From: Cerasibacillus terrae
Lineage (GTDB): Bacteria; Bacillota; Bacilli; Bacillales; Amphibacillaceae
Direction of reading: 5' to 3'
DNA length: 64,000 bases
Assembly: GCF_008039555.1 (NCBI RefSeq)
Contig: NZ_VDUW01000002.1
Coordinates: forward strand, 62,001 to 126,000
Both the position numbers and the translations under genes were made by a program. Of the stretch, positions 52,719 through 60,945 are shown one piece after another; the stretch's first letter is position 1, and every line of letters begins with the position of its first letter. Below the pieces are notes generated by a model that was not told the origin of the DNA, did no database searches, and saw only the letters and a program-made list of their open reading frames with translations.

Positions 52719-54416
52719 TTATTTTTCGATTTTTACATATTTTAAAGAATAATCAGGTCCAAATAAATGTTCATGGAAGTTCTTAACATACGGTTTGATT
52801 AAAACTAAGCGACCTCTTTGATAAATTGGTGCTATAACTGTATCTTCTTGAATTAATAATTTTTCAGCCTCCAGCATAGCCTCCCAACGTTTTTGTGGAT
52901 CATTTGCATATTTAACTTTCGCATCGTCAATTAACTTGTCAAATTCTTCACTTGAATAACCAGTGTTGTTATTTGTACCATCTGTAAGGTACAAGTCAAG
53001 GAATGTCATTGGGTCCAAGTAATCAGGTCCCCAACCATGCATAACGATATCATAGTCTTGATCTGTTGTTTTCTTTAAACGAACCTTAAAAGGAACGTTA
53101 GTAAGTTCAATTTTTAATCCTTCTAAATTTGTTTCTAATTGGTTTTGGAAATATTCCCCAGTTTTCTTAGCGTTTTCTGTGTCATCACTAAGATAATCAA
53201 GTTTAATCTCTTCAACACCCAATTCTTCTAACCCTTTTTTCCAATATTCTTGTGCTTTTTCTACATCGTAAGAGATTAAATCTCCACTCTCTTCACGGAA
53301 ATCTTTATCTGTTTCCGGGTTTTTAGCAAGACCTTCAGGTACATATCCATCGCTTGGTATTGAGCCGTTTGCTAAAACTGTATCTGTAAATGATTTTTTG
53401 TCGAAAGCCATAGCGATTGCTTTTCTAATATTTTCATTTGCTAAAGGTGTATCTTTACCATTTCTTTCTTGGTTAAATTTCAGGTACCAAGAACTTCCTT
53501 CTTTAAATGTAGAAGCCTCTTCATCATCTTGATATTGGTTTGCATATTCAGCACTTAATGCACCTGTACGATCAGCTTCATCTGTTTGATATAAGTTAAT
53601 TGCTGTATTTGGTGTTTTGGCAACTTGTACATTTACTTTTGTTAAATGTACTTCATCTTTGTCATAGTAATGTTCATTTGGTTCGTATGACCATTCAAGC
53701 CCTGAACCATCCCAATCTGTTAAGACAAATGGTCCATTTGCTAGCATGTTTTCACTGTTTGTACCAAATTTGTCGCCTTTTTCTTCAACGAACTTTTCAT
53801 TCAATGGTAGATAAGTACCAAATGCTAGTAGGGAATCAAAATATTCTACTGGCTGTTCTAAAGTAACTTTTAATGTGTTTTCATCTACTGCTTCAACACC
53901 TAAATCCTCTTTATCGGCTTTTCCGTTAATAATTTCAGTTGCGTTTTTTATGATTCCTGAAAACATATAAGCATACTCTGAAGCAACTTCAGGATTTACA
54001 GCTCTTCTCCATGAATAGACAAAGTCATTTGCAGTTACAGGATCTCCATTAGACCATTTTGCATTCTCACGGATTTTAAATGTATATTCTTTTCCATCTT
54101 CACTTATTTCAGGTTCTCCGTCTGCAATTCCTGGAATAGGTGTATCATTTTCATCTAAAACATAAAGTCCTTCCATTGTTTGCCCAAAAACAATGAAACT
54201 AGCGGCATCAGTTGCTAATGTTGGGTCCCCTGTTGGAATTTCAGCAGATTCTATTAGATTAAGAACCTGTTTTGTGTCAGAATCACCTTTTCCTGAATCT
54301 CCCCCATCACCACCGCTACCATCACTATCATTTGAACTATTGTAGCCACATCCAGAAATTATGAAGGCCAAGGTTATTAATAGTGTGATAAAGAATAAAT
54401 TTTTTGACTTTTTCAT
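52719..54416 (-). CDS. oppA: Oligopeptide-binding lipoprotein (OppA), second operon
   Basis: The 565-residue SBP_bac_5 protein has a lipoprotein signal with lipobox I-S-G-C (Cys at about residue 23). A flexible Gly/Asp/Ser-rich linker follows, then the binding domain with E-Y-T-F-K-I-R-E-N-A-K-W-S-N-G-D-P-V-T near residue 110. The motif D-F-V-Y-S-W-R-R is typical of OppA. It is the promoter-proximal gene of the operon and has GGGGAGTG upstream. Confidence 0.93.
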   Translation of the reverse strand: MKKSKNLFFITLLITLAFIISGCGYNSSNDSDGSGGDGGDSGKGDSDTKQVLNLIESAEIPTGDPTLATDAASFIVFGQTMEGLYVLDENDTPIPGIADGEPEISEDGKEYTFKIRENAKWSNGDPVTANDFVYSWRRAVNPEVASEYAYMFSGIIKNATEIINGKADKEDLGVEAVDENTLKVTLEQPVEYFDSLLAFGTYLPLNEKFVEEKGDKFGTNSENMLANGPFVLTDWDGSGLEWSYEPNEHYYDKDEVHLTKVNVQVAKTPNTAINLYQTDEADRTGALSAEYANQYQDDEEASTFKEGSSWYLKFNQERNGKDTPLANENIRKAIAMAFDKKSFTDTVLANGSIPSDGYVPEGLAKNPETDKDFREESGDLISYDVEKAQEYWKKGLEELGVEEIKLDYLSDDTENAKKTGEYFQNQLETNLEGLKIELTNVPFKVRLKKTTDQDYDIVMHGWGPDYLDPMTFLDLYLTDGTNNNTGYSSEEFDKLIDDAKVKYANDPQKRWEAMLEAEKLLIQEDTVIAPIYQRGRLVLIKPYVKNFHEHLFGPDYSLKYVKIEK

Positions 54417-54452
54417 ATTTACTTACACTCCCCTTTTTTAAAATTATATTAT

Positions 54453-54481
54453 ATTATACAGAGAATTTTATTAATTGTAAA
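54453..54481 (-). promoter_or_regulatory. Sigma-A promoter of the second opp operon
   Basis: On the minus strand TTTACA (54476-54481) and TATAAT (54453-54458) are separated by 17 bases, about 36 bases upstream of the oppA start. Confidence 0.7.
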
Positions 54482-54635
54482 ATGATTATTCTTTAAAAAG
54501 TACGCCAAATTCAAATAACTCCTTATTTTATTTATTTATTTATAAAGAAATCTATAATATAATACTAATCAAGAGACGTTACATGCTGTTTTTTATTGGA
54601 TATGTACTGTAGTTTAAGAATGGAAGGTGTAATCA

Positions 54636-54974
54636 TTGTTTTTAAAAAAACTTTCGATTTGGTTAGGATCATCACAAGTAGCTATTATTTTGTCCTCTTT
54701 TGTCTTTTATAAAGAAATAACGTTATTAAGCTATATTAATGTAGCTTTTGTTATTGGATTTTCGCTTTTGCTAATTGCGATGGGTGGATATGTCGTTAAG
54801 GGACGTTTTTTTGATATTGTTTTTTATAGTTTTCAACACACTTTTGGAAAAATGGAAAATAAAAAAAGAAGACCTTTATCTAAACTTGTTCCCCAATATT
54901 ATAAATTTCCTTTTATTACAGGTATTGTCTTACTTTCGGTAGTTATATGCTTATTGATTTTTTACATGCTTTAA
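54636..54974 (+). CDS. DUF3899 domain membrane protein
   Basis: The TTG start has GGAAGGTG about 8 bases upstream. The 112-residue product has three hydrophobic helices (about residues 10-25, 32-52 and 92-110) with a basic loop F-G-K-M-E-N-K-K-R-R between the second and third, the DUF3899 pattern. DUF3899 genes often sit beside peptide ABC operons in Bacillaceae. It is divergent from oppA, and its function is unknown. The duplicated segment begins about 10 bases after its stop. Confidence 0.75.
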   Translation: MFLKKLSIWLGSSQVAIILSSFVFYKEITLLSYINVAFVIGFSLLLIAMGGYVVKGRFFDIVFYSFQHTFGKMENKKRRPLSKLVPQYYKFPFITGIVLLSVVICLLIFYML

Positions 54975-54983
54975 GTAACTTTT

Positions 54984-55043
54984 TTCATTAATTTTGTAGA
55001 TGAAAGCTTGAAAGATGCTTTTTATTTTAAGACTACAACATAA
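54984..55043 (+). pseudogene. Relic of the 3' end of oppC
   Basis: Nineteen codons plus a stop match the end of the intact oppC at 48005-48064, with changes such as G to D and D-P to Y-F. No upstream part of the gene is present; homology stops at about 54980, right after the DUF3899 gene. It has no start and cannot be functional. Confidence 0.85.
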
Positions 55044-55411
55044 TTATATGAAGAAATAAAGCTGATATACTACCTAATTAATTAGGCGGTTTTTGATTTG
55101 AATCAAGAACCGCCTTTTTGGAGGCAATTTTTACAAGCCTATATCTTTAAATGATTTTAATTTACACCAATAAATATTCTCACTTCGTCACACCTTTCCA
55201 TAATCGGAGTTTTTAAATAATTCGTATCATAAATAATACATAGGTATTTTACGATTTCATTACATAGGAATAATTTTCATTTCCAGCAATAACGGTTGTT
55301 AAATATGGATTTATGAGGATGAACCAGAAAATATCTATTAATCATGTAATAAAAACTACGAATATGGTAATCCTTGTAATAGACTTTTAATAGTCTTGTA
55401 AAGGCATGGGT
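54984..55411 (+). repeat. Direct repeat, copy B (contains an intact terminator at 55085-55119)
   Basis: This copy contains the oppC relic, a terminator with perfect GGCGGTT/AACCGCC stem and T5, about 186 bases of unrelated or degraded sequence, and the second conserved block at 55332-55411. It ends about 50 bases upstream of the yocH start and so forms part of that gene's upstream region. Confidence 0.9.
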
Positions 55412-55463
55412 GCATTTTCTATGTTACGATTACCTATGTCAAACTCAAGGAGGGAATTAAACT

Positions 55464-56300
55464 ATGAAAAAATTCATAGCAACATTCACAACGGGTCTGA
55501 TGATTGTTGGCGCAAGCGTATCCACTGTTTCCGCGGAGGAACATGTCGTACAGAAAGGAGATAATCTCTGGGATATTGCGAACACATATGAAACAACAGT
55601 CGGTCATTTAGTGGAAATGAACGATTTAGAGACAACAGTAATTCAACCAAAACAAAAACTTACAATTGATGATATATATACTGTAGAAAAAGGAGACACA
55701 TTATATAGCATCGCAAAGGAACATAATGTGTCAGTGAAGGATATTAAAGATTGGAATGATATGGATTCAGAAATCATTTTGATCGGTCAAGAACTTCATA
55801 TTAAGAGTGGAAGTTTATCCATCGAGAAAGAGCCAACAAATCAGACGGAAGAAACACAAGAAAGTACAGTAAAAGAAGAAGTACAAGAAACAAAACCAGC
55901 AGAAGAAGCATCAACAAATAAAAAAGAAGCCAAAGAAGAACCGGTAACTAAACAAGAAGAAGCTAAAGAAGAGTCGGTAACTAAATCAGAAAAACAGGAA
56001 AATCCAGAAGGCAAAACAATGACAGTGACAGCAACTGCATATACTGCAGCATGTAATGGATGTACTGGAATTACAGCAACAGGAATTGATTTAAATAAAG
56101 ATCGTAATGCAAAAGTAATTGCCGTTGATCCAAATGTTATTCCATTGGGATCGAAAGTATATGTAGAAGGTTATGGTCAGGCTATCGCTGGTGATACTGG
56201 TGGTGCAATCAAAGGAAATAAAATTGACATCCACGTACCAACAAAATCAGAAGCTAACAAATGGGGCGTCCGGACAGTAGACATAACCATTATTGAATAG
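55464..56300 (+). CDS. yocH: Secreted LysM and 3D domain cell-wall protein (YocH-like)
   Basis: The 278-residue protein has a signal peptide (about residues 1-24, cleavage after V-S-A). Two LysM domains follow (about 26-70 and 71-115, each with K-G-D-N/T-L-W/Y-x-I-A), then a Glu/Lys/Thr-rich linker. The C-terminal 3D domain (about 190-278) has T-A-T-A-Y-T, the V-I-A-V-D-P-N-V-I-P-L-G motif with its Asp, and the G-D-T-G-G-A-I-K-G-N-K-I-D motif with two further Asp. YocH-type proteins act as peptidoglycan hydrolases of the MltA-like 3D fold. The AGGAGGG site is upstream and a terminator follows. Confidence 0.92.
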   Translation: MKKFIATFTTGLMIVGASVSTVSAEEHVVQKGDNLWDIANTYETTVGHLVEMNDLETTVIQPKQKLTIDDIYTVEKGDTLYSIAKEHNVSVKDIKDWNDMDSEIILIGQELHIKSGSLSIEKEPTNQTEETQESTVKEEVQETKPAEEASTNKKEAKEEPVTKQEEAKEESVTKSEKQENPEGKTMTVTATAYTAACNGCTGITATGIDLNKDRNAKVIAVDPNVIPLGSKVYVEGYGQAIAGDTGGAIKGNKIDIHVPTKSEANKWGVRTVDITIIE

Positions 56301-56305
56301 ATATT

Positions 56306-56336
56306 TAAAAACGCATCTTCCGCAGATGCGTTTTTT
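56306..56336 (+). terminator. Terminator after the yocH-like gene
   Basis: AAAAACGCATCT pairs with AGATGCGTTTTTT around TCCGC. Confidence 0.92.
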
Positions 56337-56446
56337 ATTTTGGCAATTCCCTCTTGCTAAGTGACAGGCGTTGGTCATATGGTTAGGGGAACAAATAATC
56401 ACATATGTGGTAGGTATTAGGATAATATTACATGGGAATTAAGATT

Positions 56447-56838
56447 GGTAATGTATAGGAGGGTTAATCGTGCCTAATCATTGGAGAAATCGTGAATGTG
56501 GTAACGAATAGGAGATAATTGTGCCCGAAACTCCAGAGCCCCCTGAAGTCGGTAATGAATAGAAGATAATCGTGCCTGAAGCTCCAGATAATAGCGAAAC
56601 AGGGAATGAATAAGGATTAATCGTGCCTGGAGCTACCGGATAATCACAAAGCAGGGAATGAATATAGAGTAATCGATTTCAAAATTCCAGTTAATTTAAG
56701 AACAGGGAATGAATAAGAATTTAATATCGTTCGATCACTCAGGTAATTTTAAAGCTAGTAAAGAATAAAATCTGAATGTATCCAAAAAGCAATCAAATTT
56801 AAAATGTGTTAATGGATAGACTGAGGTATTAATTTTTC
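56447..56838. repeat. Degenerate 51-bp repeat array (about 8 units) next to the NERD gene
   Basis: Variants of GGTAACGAAT recur at 56447, 56500, 56551, 56602, 56654, 56705, 56757 and 56808 (steps 51-53). Most are followed by AATCGTGCC or decayed forms about 20 bases later. Units become less recognisable toward the NERD gene (GGTAACG, then GGGAATG, then AGTAAAG, then GTTAATG). Orientation is the same as in the array at 57933. Confidence 0.8.
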
Positions 56839-57765
56839 CTATCTTATCGTATTGGGGGAATGAATATAATATGTCGATCTACCCTTAGGAATACACGTAA
56901 AATTTTCTGTTAAAACTTTCCGAATGATCTTTTTAGACAGCAACTTTCCACACCACTCGTGGATAATATGTGTTGTGATTTGATGTTCTGGAAAAAGCAG
57001 TTGGAATTCTTGGATGTTTCTTAGTACAGCACTACTCGTACTCTCATGTTGTCCACACTGATTACAAACAACATTTTTCTTAACTACTTTCAACATAACG
57101 GAATGGCATGAATTACAAATGATTCCCTTTTTCAATTGTTCGTAATTATAATGAGGTAGCTTGGTATAAGGATGTTCTTCTATATGCATGTCCAATAACT
57201 TTTTTGCTAAATGTTCATGGGATTTTTTTATGATATCAGTATTTTCATGTAAACGTTGAAAAAATCGCTTCAATTGTGTTGGCAAAATAATAGGGATGTT
57301 CCTTGGAGCTTGAAGAAGAGTAAACTCAGGATGGACGAAAATGATATAAGATTTTATTTGATAGTTTATTTTCATGCTGGTAAACAGTTGACGGAGCATA
57401 GATTCTGATCGCTTTAATTGGATCATTGGATCTTTAATTTCTTTTCCATTTTCCTTAAACCAATGTCCAGAATCAAAGTAAAAGTCTCCTTCATAATTTT
57501 TTACTTCAAAGAGGTAGACAACACCTTCAGTAATTAATAAAGAATCAATTTGAAAAATACTGTGGTTGTATTCTAGTAATAAATCATGCAAAACAATACA
57601 ATTATCACCTAAGGTATTCAATAATGCTGCAAATTTCTTTTCACCTTGATACCCTTTTTTTAAACTTCGGAGGTATCGATTGTTTGTTTTGGACAAGATG
57701 ATGCGTGGTTTTAAACATCGGAGAATTTTCAATGATTGGGGTTCAACGGGAGGCTTAAATATCAT
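56839..57765 (-). CDS. NERD domain protein with C-terminal zinc ribbon
   Basis: The 308-residue protein has a NERD (nuclease-related) domain at about residues 38-150. It includes G-E-K-K-F-A-A-L-L, the Q-I-D-S-L-L-I-T segment with the active-site-like Asp, and F-E-V-K-N-Y with the Glu-x-Lys pair of PD-(D/E)XK-like folds. A zinc ribbon (C-N-S-C ... C-N-Q-C at about residues 218-240) and a helical C-terminal part follow. Nuclease activity is predicted, not shown, for this family. The gene is monocistronic and sits between two arrays of 51-bp repeats. Confidence 0.88.
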   Translation of the reverse strand: MIFKPPVEPQSLKILRCLKPRIILSKTNNRYLRSLKKGYQGEKKFAALLNTLGDNCIVLHDLLLEYNHSIFQIDSLLITEGVVYLFEVKNYEGDFYFDSGHWFKENGKEIKDPMIQLKRSESMLRQLFTSMKINYQIKSYIIFVHPEFTLLQAPRNIPIILPTQLKRFFQRLHENTDIIKKSHEHLAKKLLDMHIEEHPYTKLPHYNYEQLKKGIICNSCHSVMLKVVKKNVVCNQCGQHESTSSAVLRNIQEFQLLFPEHQITTHIIHEWCGKLLSKKIIRKVLTENFTCIPKGRSTYYIHSPNTIR

Positions 57766-57932
57766 TATACACTTCCTAACTATATATTATTTATCATCAT
57801 TTTATGAAAAGACTCAATATAATGCAAACTTTTAGTTGTTAACTGTTAAAATTGGTGAAAAATCGTATAGAAGTAATGGAAAGGACAATGGGATGCTTAA
57901 CTTACTAAATTTATATGTGCACTTCAATTAAA

Positions 57933-58430
57933 CTGGAATTAATCGTGCCCAAAACTCCAGAGAATCCTGAAATCGGTAACGAATAGAAGATAATCGTGCC
58001 CGAAACTCCAGAGAATCCTGAAATAAGTAACGAATAGGGAGTAATCGTGCCCGAAACTCCAAAGAATCCTGAAATCGGTAACGAATAGGAGATAATCGTG
58101 CCCAAAACTCCAGATTCCTCTGAAATCGGTAACGAATAGAAGATAATCGTGCCCGAAACTCCAGAGAATCCTGAAATAAGTAACGAATAGGGAGTAATCG
58201 TGCCCGAAACTCCAGATTCCTCTGAAATCGGTAACGAATAGAAGATAATCGTGCCCCGAAACTCCAGAGAATCCTGAAATAAGTAACGAATAGGGAGTAA
58301 TCGTGCCCGAAACCCCAGAGAATCCTGAAATCGGTAACGAATAAGAACTAATCATACCCAGAACTCTAGAAAACCGCACAATAAGTAAAAAAATGATCAT
58401 GCCAGAACCCAAAATCTGTAACTGAATAAT
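57933..58430. repeat. 51-bp tandem repeat array (about 9-10 units), AT-richer type
   Basis: G/AGTAACGAAT recurs at 57975, 58026, 58077, 58128, 58179, 58230, 58282 and 58333, then degraded at 58384 and 58416. All steps are 51 except one of 52, caused by an extra C in the unit ending before 58282. Each unit has GGTAACG at positions 1-7, CGTGCCCGAA at 21-30, a CTCCAGAGAATCC-like part and AAATC at 47-51. Two forms (AAATCGG and AAATAAG before TAACG) alternate. The remainder of the gap, 57766-57932, holds only the NERD promoter region. Confidence 0.95.
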
Positions 58431-58559
58431 TTCAGGCTAAGAAACAGAAGATGATGATAGAACATTGGGTATAAATGCGTGATTAAATGAAATGATAACG
58501 AAATAAAGCCTTTCATATTTATTTTAAATCTATGTGTTTTTCGGGTAAACATTTTTCCT

Positions 58560-58634
58560 TTGCTATGTTAGACTATATGTATAGCAAGGTATTTTGATGA
58601 AATATGTACACTCCACATAGACAAATGTACATAT
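58560..58634 (+). promoter_or_regulatory. Two inverted repeats upstream of kbl
   Basis: TTGCTAT (58560-58566) / ATAGCAA (58581-58587) and ATATGTACA (58602-58610) / TGTACATAT (58626-58634) are perfect dyads. The second ends 27 bases before the kbl start. They are candidate operators for control of threonine catabolism; the regulator is unknown and not encoded nearby. Confidence 0.5.
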
Positions 58635-58661
58635 CTTTTAATAAATGAAGGAGGAATTAAT

Positions 58662-59852
58662 ATGTCGAGTAAAATATTAAATAAATTTTTAAATGAAAGT
58701 ATTGCAGATTTAAAAGAACGTGGAATGTATAACGAGATTGATCCTGTTCAAGGGGCAAATGGACCTCAAATTAATATTGATGGGAAACAATTAATTAACC
58801 TTTCTTCTAACAACTATTTAGGTTTAGCTACAGATGAGCGTCTAAAGCAAGTGGCGAAAGAAGCGGTTGATACACATGGTGTTGGGGCAGGTGCTGTTCG
58901 AACAATTAATGGTACTTTAGATCTTCATGTGGAACTAGAAAAGAGAATTGCTTCTTTTAAAGGAACAGAAGCAGCAATTTCTTATCAATCTGGATTCAAT
59001 TGTAATATGGCAGCAATTTCTGCTGTAATGAATAAAGAAGATGCGATTCTTTCAGATGCATTAAATCATGCTTCCATTATTGATGGATGTCGTTTATCAA
59101 AAGCAAAAATTATTCCTTTTAATCACTCTGATATGGAAGACCTTCGTCAGAAAGCAAAAGAGGCTGTTGAATCTGGACAATATAAAAAGATTATGGTCAT
59201 TACCGACGGGGTTTTCTCTATGGATGGAGATATTGCGAAACTTCCAGAAATTGTAGAGATTGCAGAGGAATTTGATTTAATAACATATGTGGATGATGCA
59301 CATGGTTCAGGTGTCCTTGGAAAAGGTGCTGGGACGGTGAAACATTTTGGCCTACAAGATAAAGTTGATTTACAAATGGGTACATTATCCAAAGCAATTG
59401 GTGTTATCGGTGGTTATGTAGCTGGGAAGCAAAATCTAATTGACTGGTTAAAGGTGAGCTCACGCCCATTCTTATTCTCAACAGCTGTCTCACCAGCAGA
59501 TGCGAAGGCAAGTACAAAGGCAATTGAACTATTAATGGAAAGCACAGAATTACATGACCGCTTATGGGAAAATGGCAGATATTTAAAAGAAGGTTTAAAA
59601 AAGCTTGGTTTTGATATTGGTAATAGTGAAACACCAATCACACCATGTATTATCGGAGACGAGAAAAAGGCACAACAATTTAGTAAGCGTCTTTTTGAAG
59701 AAGGAGTATACGCGAAATCTATCGTATTTCCTACTGTACCAAGAGGAACTGCACGGGTAAGAAATATGCCGACAGCAGCTCATACGAAGGAAATGCTTGA
59801 TAAAGCACTTCAAATTTATGAAAAAATCGGTAAAGAAATGGATGTCATTTAA
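58662..59852 (+). CDS. kbl: Glycine C-acetyltransferase (2-amino-3-ketobutyrate CoA ligase)
   Basis: This PLP enzyme converts 2-amino-3-ketobutyrate plus CoA to glycine and acetyl-CoA. The 396-residue protein has the alpha-oxoamine synthase pattern: N-N-Y-L-G-L near residue 45, [20 protein letters not shown] near residue 208 and the PLP Lys in T-L-S-K-A-I-G near residue 243. It is followed after 87 bases by tdh, the enzyme that makes its substrate. AAGGAGG precedes the ATG. 8-amino-7-oxononanoate synthase is a paralogue, but the tdh neighbour decides for kbl. Confidence 0.94.
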   Translation: MSSKILNKFLNESIADLKERGMYNEIDPVQGANGPQINIDGKQLINLSSNNYLGLATDERLKQVAKEAVDTHGVGAGAVRTINGTLDLHVELEKRIASFKGTEAAISYQSGFNCNMAAISAVMNKEDAILSDALNHASIIDGCRLSKAKIIPFNHSDMEDLRQKAKEAVESGQYKKIMVITDGVFSMDGDIAKLPEIVEIAEEFDLITYVDDAHGSGVLGKGAGTVKHFGLQDKVDLQMGTLSKAIGVIGGYVAGKQNLIDWLKVSSRPFLFSTAVSPADAKASTKAIELLMESTELHDRLWENGRYLKEGLKKLGFDIGNSETPITPCIIGDEKKAQQFSKRLFEEGVYAKSIVFPTVPRGTARVRNMPTAAHTKEMLDKALQIYEKIGKEMDVI

Positions 59853-59865
59853 GGGGATTTTTTTC

Positions 59866-59908
59866 GTAAACGGCCACTCATCATCGTTTTTTATAAGTGG
59901 CTGTTTAC
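59866..59908 (+). other. Intercistronic hairpin between kbl and tdh
   Basis: GTAAACGGCCACT pairs with AGTGGCTGTTTAC around a 17-base T-rich loop. No T-run follows, so it is more likely an RNA-processing or stability element than a terminator. Confidence 0.6.
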
Positions 59909-59939
59909 ATTTAGTCTATGCATAGAGGAGTTTATTGGA

Positions 59940-60878
59940 ATGAAAAAGATTTTAGTAACAGGAGCTTTTGGCCAAATCGGCTCAGAGCTTGTCACTAAAC
60001 TTTGTGATTTATATGGAACAGAAAATGTTATTGCAACAGATATTAAAGAAGTAGAACATTCAGGTCCATTTGAACAGTTGGATGTAACCGATGGGAAGCG
60101 ATTGTTTGAAATAGCAAAGAAATATAAAGTAGATACAATCATGCATCTTGCTGCATTATTATCTGCCACCGCTGAAAAAATGCCCCAAAAAGCGTGGGAT
60201 ATTAATATGGGTGGTCTTGTAAATGCCTTGGAAGTTGCGAAAGAACTAGATTTACAGTTTTTCACCCCAAGTTCGATTGGTGCCTTTGGTCCAGCAACAC
60301 CGAAAGATAATACACCACAAGATACGATTCAACGTCCAACAACAATGTATGGGGTAAATAAAGTATCAGGTGAATTGCTATGTGATTATTATTATCACCG
60401 TTTTGGTGTGGATACCCGTGGTGTGCGTTTTCCAGGACTCATCTCATATGTTGCACCACCGGGTGGAGGAACAACAGACTATGCAGTGGAAATTTATTAT
60501 GAAGCAATAAAAAATAAGGCATATACCTCTTATATTGCAGAAAGAACATACATGGATATGATGTATATGCCAGATGCATTGGAAGCGATTGTTCAATTAA
60601 TGGAGGCAGACCCTAGTAAATTAAAACATCGAAATGCCTTTAATATTTCCGCGATATCAGCGGCACCGGAGGATTTTGCGAAATCGATTCAAACTTATAT
60701 GCCTGAATTTCAATTAGATTATGATGTGGATCCCGCCCGTCAGCAAATCGCTGATAGCTGGCCAAATAAAATTGACTCCACTGCGGCGACTGAAGAATGG
60801 GGATTTAAAGCAACCTATGATTTGGATAAAATGACAAAAGATATGCTAGAAAAAATCGCAGCAAAACAGAAAAAATAA
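59940..60878 (+). CDS. tdh: L-threonine 3-dehydrogenase, NAD-dependent epimerase-like (SDR) type
   Basis: The enzyme oxidises L-threonine to 2-amino-3-ketobutyrate, the KBL substrate. The 312-residue protein is an extended short-chain dehydrogenase. It has [10 protein letters not shown] near residue 8, a Ser of S-S-I-G-A-F near residue 116, Y-G-V-N-K with catalytic Tyr and Lys near residue 140, and R-F-P-G-L-I-S. This is the UDP-galactose-epimerase-like TDH and not the zinc alcohol-dehydrogenase type of E. coli. The GAGGAG site is upstream and a terminator follows. Confidence 0.93.
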   Translation: MKKILVTGAFGQIGSELVTKLCDLYGTENVIATDIKEVEHSGPFEQLDVTDGKRLFEIAKKYKVDTIMHLAALLSATAEKMPQKAWDINMGGLVNALEVAKELDLQFFTPSSIGAFGPATPKDNTPQDTIQRPTTMYGVNKVSGELLCDYYYHRFGVDTRGVRFPGLISYVAPPGGGTTDYAVEIYYEAIKNKAYTSYIAERTYMDMMYMPDALEAIVQLMEADPSKLKHRNAFNISAISAAPEDFAKSIQTYMPEFQLDYDVDPARQQIADSWPNKIDSTAATEEWGFKATYDLDKMTKDMLEKIAAKQKK

Positions 60879-60901
60879 TCAGTGGGGATTTTAAAATAAA
60901 C

Positions 60902-60938
60902 AAAAACAGCACTTATTCATGGAATAGGTGCTGTTTTT
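60902..60938. terminator. Terminator between tdh and the ABC-F gene
   Basis: AAAAACAGCAC pairs with GTGCTGTTTTT, with TTATTC/GAATAG pairing inside. Its symmetric A and T runs can serve both convergent genes. Confidence 0.9.
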
Positions 60939-60945
60939 ATATCAT

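Noticed and set aside
54984..55043. Short gene downstream of the DUF3899 gene
   Set aside because: It is only the copied tail of oppC, without a start codon or ribosome binding site.
48006..55411. Composite transposon carrying the second opp operon
   Set aside because: The flanking repeats contain a host gene tail and terminator, no transposase and no terminal inverted repeats; homologous recombination explains them better.
55332..55463. WalR box or c-di-AMP (ydaO) riboswitch before the yocH-like gene
   Set aside because: TGTTAC and TGTCAA are present but spaced 9 bases apart where WalR needs 5, and none of the ydaO conserved blocks could be found.
57911..58412. Minus-strand frames across the 58 kb array with repeated Tyr/Phe-rich peptides
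   Set aside because: Same cause as above; no start signal, and unit length changes break the frame.
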